Made by a program: the position numbers and the translations under genes | The notes under the pieces: generated by a model | What the model was told of the DNA's origin: nothing | Database searches by the model: none | Seen by the model: the letters and a program-made list of their open reading frames with translations, nothing else | In this document: piece after piece, positions 59,199 through 64,000 of the stretch | Layout: each line of letters starts with the position of its first letter | How positions within the stretch are numbered: position 1 is the first letter of the stretch | Source of the DNA: Herbaspirillum sp. SJZ107 | Lineage (GTDB): Bacteria > Pseudomonadota > Gammaproteobacteria > Burkholderiales > Burkholderiaceae_D | Assembly (NCBI RefSeq): GCF_006715485.1 | Contig: NZ_VFNH01000003.1 | Span: forward strand, 1-64,000 | Direction: 5' to 3' | DNA length: 64,000 nt

Positions 59199-60986
59199 TC
59201 AGCGGTTCTGGTAGCCGCCGTAGGTGGCTACCGGGCTCCAGGCCGGCGACACCGCCGGCAATCGCGGCGCCAGCGGTGCGAAAGCGCCGGCGCCGTACAC
59301 CACCTTCCCGTTCACCACCGTCAGCACGCTTTCCATGCGCTTGATGCGCTCGGCGTCGACCGTGAACACGTCCTCCGGCAGCACCACGAAGTCGGCGTAC
59401 TGGCCGCGCTTGAGCGTGCCCTTGACCTTTTCCTCGCCGCTCATCCAGGCCGAACCGGTGGTGATCAGCTTCAGCGCTTCGAAGCGGCTGAGGACATCCC
59501 TGCCCTGCCAGATCGGCATGCCGCCGGCGGTCTTGCCGGTGACCGCCCAGTACACCGACGGCCAGGGGTTGTAGCTCGAGACCCGGGTGCCGTCCGTGCC
59601 CAGGCCGACCGGCAGTTTCAAATCCAGCATCTTGCGGATCGGCGGCATCTGGCGCGCCTGCTCGCCGTAGCGCTTCCAGTAGGCTTCGCCCTGGAAGTGC
59701 ATGCGGTCCTGTACCGCGATGCCGCCGCCGAGACGCTTGATGCGCGCCAGCTGGGCGTCGGTCATGGTCTCGCCATGGTCGATGATGAAGCGCAGGCCGC
59801 GCAGCGGCGTCTTCGCGTTCACCTTCTCGATCACGGCCAGGTCACGGTCGATGCTCTCGCCATAGGTGGCATGCAGGCGGAACGGCCAGCGGTTCTTCAC
59901 CAGCAGCGCCACCACCGGTTCCAGGTCCGCTTCCATCGCTTGCGGCAAGTCCGGCCGCGGCTCGAGGAAGTTCTCGAAATCGGCCGCGCTGGCCACCAGG
60001 TTCTCGCCGCCGCCCTCGGCCGAGAAGCCGTTCGCATAGAACATGTGGTCGTTCTTGTCCGGGTGGGTCATGCCCAGCCAGCGCTGGAAGTCTTCCAGTT
60101 CCTTGCCGGCGCGCTGGGCGAACAGGTAATACGAGGTGCGCACCGTCAGCTTGCCTTCCTTCGCCAGCTGCAGCGACACGCCGTAGTCGTCCGGGTAGTT
60201 CTGGAAGCCGCCGCCGGCGTCGATCGCGCTGGTCACGCCCAGGCGGTTCAGTTCGCGGTAGAAGTGCAGCGTCGAATTGACCTGGTCGTCGCGGCCGAGC
60301 TTGTTCGTTTTCGCCAGCGTCGAATACAGGATCAGGGCGTTCGGTTTGGCGATCAGCTTGCCGGTCGGACGACCGTTGGCATCGAGTTCCACTTCGCCGT
60401 CCTTGTACTTCGTGTTCCTGTCGTAGCCGAGGGTCTGGATGCCCTTCTGGTTGAGGAAGCCCAGGCCGTACAGGTAGAGGATGAAGACCGGCTTGTCCGG
60501 CACCGCGGCATTGATTTCTTCCAGGGTCGGCAGCCGCTTTTCCTCGAACTGGTATTCGTTCCAGCCGCCGACCACCTTCACCCATGCGCCGTCCGGGGTG
60601 CGCGCCGCCTGCTCCTTCAGCATCTCGAGGGCGCGCTTGAGCGAGGTGACGCCGTCCCAGCGCAATTCCATGTTGTAGTTCAGGCCCTCGCGGATCACGT
60701 GCAGGTGCGAATCGTTCAGGCCCGGGATCACGGTGCGCCCGCCGGCGTCGACCACCTGGGTCGCTGCGCTCTTGAGCTTGAGGATGCGGGCATTGGTGCC
60801 GGTGGCCAGCACCTTGCCGTCCTTGACCGCGAGCGCCTGCACGAACTCGCCCTCCCTGGCCATGGTGGCGATCTTGCCGTTGGTAAGGATCAGGTCGGCC
60901 TGCGCCTGGGCGCTGCCGGCGGCCAGGAAGGCGCCGGCGACGGCAGCGGCGATGGCAAGCCTGGCGGTGCGTGTCGAGGAGGTCAT
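59199..60986 (-). CDS. YtcJ-like amidohydrolase family 3 protein, copy 2 (exported)
   Basis: 595 residues. A Sec signal peptide (RLAIAAAVAGAFLAAGSAQA) is followed by the same catalytic pattern as copy 1: IPGLNDSHLH (metal histidines), LNYNMELRWDGVTSL, and PVGLGTDGTRVSSYNPW. The Cys/His-rich tail of copy 1 is missing; the C-terminus is SPAWSPVATYGGYQNR. Upstream on the same strand is DoxX, which may share its transcript. Likely periplasmic, substrate unknown. Confidence 0.9.
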   Translation of the reverse strand: MTSSTRTARLAIAAAVAGAFLAAGSAQAQADLILTNGKIATMAREGEFVQALAVKDGKVLATGTNARILKLKSAATQVVDAGGRTVIPGLNDSHLHVIREGLNYNMELRWDGVTSLKRALEMLKEQAARTPDGAWVKVVGGWNEYQFEEKRLPTLEEINAAVPDKPVFILYLYGLGFLNQKGIQTLGYDRNTKYKDGEVELDANGRPTGKLIAKPNALILYSTLAKTNKLGRDDQVNSTLHFYRELNRLGVTSAIDAGGGFQNYPDDYGVSLQLAKEGKLTVRTSYYLFAQRAGKELEDFQRWLGMTHPDKNDHMFYANGFSAEGGGENLVASAADFENFLEPRPDLPQAMEADLEPVVALLVKNRWPFRLHATYGESIDRDLAVIEKVNAKTPLRGLRFIIDHGETMTDAQLARIKRLGGGIAVQDRMHFQGEAYWKRYGEQARQMPPIRKMLDLKLPVGLGTDGTRVSSYNPWPSVYWAVTGKTAGGMPIWQGRDVLSRFEALKLITTGSAWMSGEEKVKGTLKRGQYADFVVLPEDVFTVDAERIKRMESVLTVVNGKVVYGAGAFAPLAPRLPAVSPAWSPVATYGGYQNR

Positions 60987-61075
60987 GGTTGTCGTCTTTT
61001 GTCGGTTGCGGCAAGGGCCGGGATGGTGACGGTATCCCGGCCGGCGGCGAATGGCCCCTGTCTTTTTCCAGAGTC

Positions 61076-61501
61076 TCAGGCGGTGCGGCCGCGCAGCAGT
61101 CGGGCGCCGGCGCCGCTGCGCGCCTTGTAGCGTTGCTGCTCGATGTCGAACACGATCAGCATGCCGCCCAGGATCGCCACGTTTTTCAGGAAGTGGTTCA
61201 GCTGGTTCTGCAGCTCGGCCGCATCGGCATGCCAGAAGCCGTGGAAGATCAGGGTCACCGGCACCAGGAACAGGGCCAGCGCCGCCGCCGCGAAGCGCGC
61301 CTGGAAGCCCGTGATCAGCGCCAGCCCGGCGCCGACTTCGAGCAGGATCGTCAGCGCCAGCAGCACGCCCGCCGCCGGCAGTCCGCTGCTGCTCATCCAG
61401 CCGGCCACATAGGAAAAGCCCAGGATCTTGTTGATGCCGGAAACCAGGAACAGCAGGCCTGCCAGGGCGCGGCCGACCGGATAGAGTTTGTTGGTGTCCA
61501 T
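61076..61501 (-). CDS. DoxX family membrane protein
   Basis: 141 residues with four hydrophobic helices and the family features GRALAGLLFLVSGINKI and GFQARFAAAALALFLVPVTLIFHGF; the HGFWH segment matches DoxX-like subunits. DoxX proteins are membrane parts of quinol or thiosulfate systems or oxidative-stress complexes; the role here is open. A strong palindrome lies 33 bases upstream of ATG 61501. Confidence 0.88.
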   Translation of the reverse strand: MDTNKLYPVGRALAGLLFLVSGINKILGFSYVAGWMSSSGLPAAGVLLALTILLEVGAGLALITGFQARFAAAALALFLVPVTLIFHGFWHADAAELQNQLNHFLKNVAILGGMLIVFDIEQQRYKARSGAGARLLRGRTA

Positions 61502-61533
61502 GATGTTGTCCTTTCAGTTCATTTGGATAATTT

Positions 61534-61552
61534 CGTTCGAACCATTCGAACG
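61534..61552. promoter_or_regulatory. 19-bp palindromic operator upstream of doxX
   Basis: CGTTCGAA-CCA-TTCGAACG: 8-bp arms, perfect, 3-base centre, in an AT-rich promoter region between the divergent DoxX (start 61501) and catalase 2 (start 61743). TetR- or MarR-like dimer spacing. No regulator gene of those families is in the window. The rest of the 241-base gap shows no gene. Confidence 0.6.
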
Positions 61553-61742
61553 TCCTTACTGCCGTGCAGCGGCATGAAAAACATTATGGATACGGACAGT
61601 CCGGATGAAAAACGAGTTATTTCCAGTTTTATCATCAATTTTTTCGATAGCGCCTTCCCTACCCATGGATAGTGTTTTTGCGGACAGCGGATCACTACGA
61701 TGGACAACGATGCAACCCATCCATTCACCGCGAAAAGCTGCC

Positions 61743-63266
61743 ATGACCCACTTCACCACCGCCTCCGGCATCCCCGTCGTCGACAACCAGAACTCGATTA
61801 CCGCCGGCCCGCGCGGCCCGGTCCTGCTGCAGGATTTCCACCTGATCGAAAAGCTGCAACACTTCAATCGCGAGCGCATCCCCGAACGCGTGGTCCATGC
61901 GAAGGGGTCGGGCGCCTACGGCAGCTTTACCGTCACCCACGACATCGGCCGCTATACCACGGCAAAGCTGTTCGCGGTCGTCGGCAAGCAGACCGAGACC
62001 TTCCTGCGCTTCTCGACCGTGGGCGGCGAAAAAGGTTCGGCCGATACCGCACGCGATCCGCGCGGCTTCGCCCTGCGCTTCTATACCGAAGACGGCAACT
62101 GGGACTTGGTCGGCAACAACACCCCGACCTTCTTCCTGAAGGACGGCATCAAGTTCCCGGACTTCATCCACACCCAGAAACGCGATCCGCAGACCAACCT
62201 CAAGTCCGCCCAGATGATGTGGGATTTCTGGAGCAGCGCACCGGAAAGCCTGCACCAGGTGACGATCCTGTTCTCGGACCGCGGCACTCCGGACGGCTAC
62301 CGCCACATGGACGGTTTCGGCAGCCACACCTACAGCCTGATCAATGCCGACGGCGAGCGCCACTGGGTGAAATGGCACTTCAAGACCCAGCAGGGCATCA
62401 AGAACCTGAGCGCTGCCGAAGCAGTGCGCCTGGCCGGCACCGACCCTGACTACGCCCAGCGCGATTTGTTCAACGCGATTGCACGCGGCGATTTCCCGCG
62501 CTGGAGCGTCGAGATGCAGGTCATGAACGACGCCCAGCGCGCCGCCTGGGAAGCCAGGACCGGCTGGGACGCGTTCGACCTGACGAAAGTCTGGCCGCAG
62601 GGCGAGTTCCCGCGCATCCCGGTCGGCATCCTGGAACTGAACCGCAACCCGGACAACTACCACCAGGACGTCGAGCAGGCCGCGCTGTCGCCGTCGAACA
62701 TCGTGCCGGGCCTGGGCTACAGCCCGGACAAGATGCTGCAGGCGCGCCTGTTCGCCTACCACGACGCCCAGTTGTACCGCGTCGGCACCAACCACCAGCA
62801 CCTGCCGGTGAACCGTCCGCGCTGCCCCATCCACAACCAGCAGCGCGACGGCGCGATGGCGCTCTTCAACGGCGGCTCGGCGGCCAACTATGATCCCGTC
62901 CAGAACGGTCCCATGCCGGCGGCCGGCGGCTTCGGCCACGGCGACGCCGGCTGGCAGCTGGAAGGCACGGCGGGCCGCTACGACACCCGTGCCACCGACG
63001 ACCACTTCACCCAGGCCGGCAACCTGTTCCGCCTGTTGACGATTGATGCCAAGCGCAACCTGATCGAGAACATCGCCGGCGCCCTGAGCCAGGCCGATGC
63101 CGCGATCCAGGACCGCCAGATCGGCCACTTCCTGAAGGCCGATCCGGCCTACGGCCAGGGCGTGTCGGCTGCGCTCAGCCGCATCAGCGCCGGCGCCACC
63201 ACAGCGGCACCAGATGGCCCGGCATCCGCAATGAAAACTGGTAGGCCAGCTCGGCCGGAAGCGTGA
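61743..63266 (+). CDS. catalase, copy 2 (C-terminally extended)
   Basis: 507 residues. Identical motif set to copy 1 (RVVHAKGSGAYG, LVGNNTPTFF, RLFAYHDAQLYRVG). Its sequence follows copy 1 with no gap up to SRI (about 63185), then, instead of the L-N-R-A stop, reads on for 26 residues (SAGATTAAPDG ... RPARPEA) in the antisense of the flanking kinase gene. The extension is unlike anything in copy 1 and was probably acquired at the duplication junction. ATG 61743 is chosen because it matches copy 1; no clear SD. Confidence 0.93.
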   Translation: MTHFTTASGIPVVDNQNSITAGPRGPVLLQDFHLIEKLQHFNRERIPERVVHAKGSGAYGSFTVTHDIGRYTTAKLFAVVGKQTETFLRFSTVGGEKGSADTARDPRGFALRFYTEDGNWDLVGNNTPTFFLKDGIKFPDFIHTQKRDPQTNLKSAQMMWDFWSSAPESLHQVTILFSDRGTPDGYRHMDGFGSHTYSLINADGERHWVKWHFKTQQGIKNLSAAEAVRLAGTDPDYAQRDLFNAIARGDFPRWSVEMQVMNDAQRAAWEARTGWDAFDLTKVWPQGEFPRIPVGILELNRNPDNYHQDVEQAALSPSNIVPGLGYSPDKMLQARLFAYHDAQLYRVGTNHQHLPVNRPRCPIHNQQRDGAMALFNGGSAANYDPVQNGPMPAAGGFGHGDAGWQLEGTAGRYDTRATDDHFTQAGNLFRLLTIDAKRNLIENIAGALSQADAAIQDRQIGHFLKADPAYGQGVSAALSRISAGATTAAPDGPASAMKTGRPARPEA

Positions 63267-64000
63267 CGCCGATGGCCGTGCCTTCGCCGGCCACGCTCTT
63301 CAAGTCGAAGCGCGCGCCGAGGGCGGCCGCACGCTCGCGCATGCCCGGCAGGCCCCAGTGACCGGGCCGGTGCCCCGTACTCGCCACGTCCTCGTCCAGG
63401 CCGCAGCCGTCGTCACGGATGCACAGGGTGAATGCCTCCCTGCCGTAGTCGAGCGCCAGCACCACCTTGCCCGCATTCGCGTAGCGCGAGGCATTGAACA
63501 GCGCTTCGCGCCCGATCGCATACACCTCGTCGCTCACGTGCGGCCGCAAAGGCCGCGCCCTCCCGGTAATGCGCAGCTCGAAGGCATTGCCGCTGTACTC
63601 GGCGAGCTCCTTGCCGAAGGCCTGCAGCGCGAGGCGCATGTCGTCGGGCGAGGCCGAGGCGCGCAAGTCCATGATCTGGTCGCGTCCCTCCACCAGCATG
63701 CGTCCCGCCAGGTCCAGGGTGCGCTCCAGGTTGGCGCGCTCGCGCGAGCCCGGCGGAATCTGGTGCATGTGGGCGTTGAAGGACATCAGCAGGCCCTGCA
63801 CGCTCTGCAGCAGGGTGTCGTGCAGCGAGCGCGCGATGCGCGAGCGCTCCTCGAGCCGTCCCTGCAGGCGCGCCTGCATGCGCCGGGTCAGGGTGCGGAT
63901 CCGCAGCGCGTACGCCGCATACAGCAGCAGCGCGGCCGCCGCCGCCAGCATCAGCAGGAACCAGCGGCTCTGCACGAAGGTCGGCGCGATCCGGATCTCG
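63184..64000 (-). CDS. sensor histidine kinase, C-terminal part (cut by window edge)
   Basis: The frame is open through 64000 and reads ...APTFVQSRWFLLMLAAAAALLLYAAYALRIRT: the end of a propeller/Y_Y_Y-type sensor, a TM helix, then the HisKA_3 domain (RIARSLHDTLLQSVQGLL) and HATPase (DDGCGLDEDV, GHWGLPGMRERAAALGA). The N-terminus lies off the window. The 3' end, including the stop, overlaps 83 bases of the extended catalase. Same class as the propeller kinase at 51920. Confidence 0.85.
   Translation of the reverse strand, partial: EIRIAPTFVQSRWFLLMLAAAAALLLYAAYALRIRTLTRRMQARLQGRLEERSRIARSLHDTLLQSVQGLLMSFNAHMHQIPPGSRERANLERTLDLAGRMLVEGRDQIMDLRASASPDDMRLALQAFGKELAEYSGNAFELRITGRARPLRPHVSDEVYAIGREALFNASRYANAGKVVLALDYGREAFTLCIRDDGCGLDEDVASTGHRPGHWGLPGMRERAAALGARFDLKSVAGEGTAIGVTLPAELAYQFSLRMPGHLVPLWWRRR

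Noticed and set aside
1..64000. CRISPR array, transposase, integrase, prophage
   Set aside because: I saw no regularly spaced repeats, transposase or integrase motifs in the translated genes; duplications appear to be of single genes or pairs without flanking insertion sequences.

Overview
The window looks like a chromosomal piece of a high-GC betaproteobacterium, most likely an Oxalobacteraceae member of the Massilia/Telluria group. This rests on the 16S 5' end and its leader, the rpe-gph-trpE-trpG-trpD-trpC gene order typical of Betaproteobacteria, a PEP-CTERM protein, and strongly GC-biased third codon positions that create long antisense reading frames. This is an inference from composition and gene order, not a database match. 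I see no prophage, transposase or CRISPR array.

Layout. 1-511: 5' end of a minus-strand 16S rRNA gene with its leader and promoter. 512-6007: housekeeping genes (crotonase plus PLD-like lipoprotein, MFS exporter, MltA, ApaG, and a 50-residue membrane protein). 6160-11661: rpe-gph and trpEGDC, with a trpL leader peptide and attenuator in front of trpE. 11720-19633: a TonB-C-like lipoprotein, an apparent four-gene minus-strand string (UbiH-type monooxygenase, DsbC, MobA-like transferase, M61 peptidase), tRNA-Phe, and small stress or unknown proteins. 19759-25786: a Gly-rich membrane-anchored protein, a tandem SGNH-like pair (one PEP-CTERM, preceded by a good sigma-54 promoter), an ABC substrate-binding protein, a LysR regulator, a CzcE-like protein and YgiW. 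25845-31632: a QseB/QseC-type pair next to ygiW, an M13 peptidase, a CAP protein and Ohr with a palindromic operator. 31770-34655: two tandem HD-GYP paralogs.

34863-64000 is the accessory-looking part. Three cognate-looking two-component pairs (a giant kinase with its receiver, a propeller kinase, a cytosolic kinase), one orphan NarL-type regulator and a fifth, cut-off kinase alternate with redox or detoxification enzymes. Most of these enzymes occur twice: catalase, MBL-fold hydrolase, haloperoxidase-like alpha/beta hydrolase and YtcJ-like amidohydrolase, alongside single copies of isochorismatase, XapX, DUF1275 and DoxX proteins. One hydrolase/amidohydrolase pair lacks export signals; the other has a Tat and a Sec signal. 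The two catalase genes align without gaps at a constant offset of 26,880 bp. The second has lost its own stop codon and runs 83 bp into the antisense of the neighbouring kinase gene. The most plausible reading is a duplicated, compartment-split stress or xenobiotic response module under several histidine kinases; that function is inferred from gene neighbourhood only.
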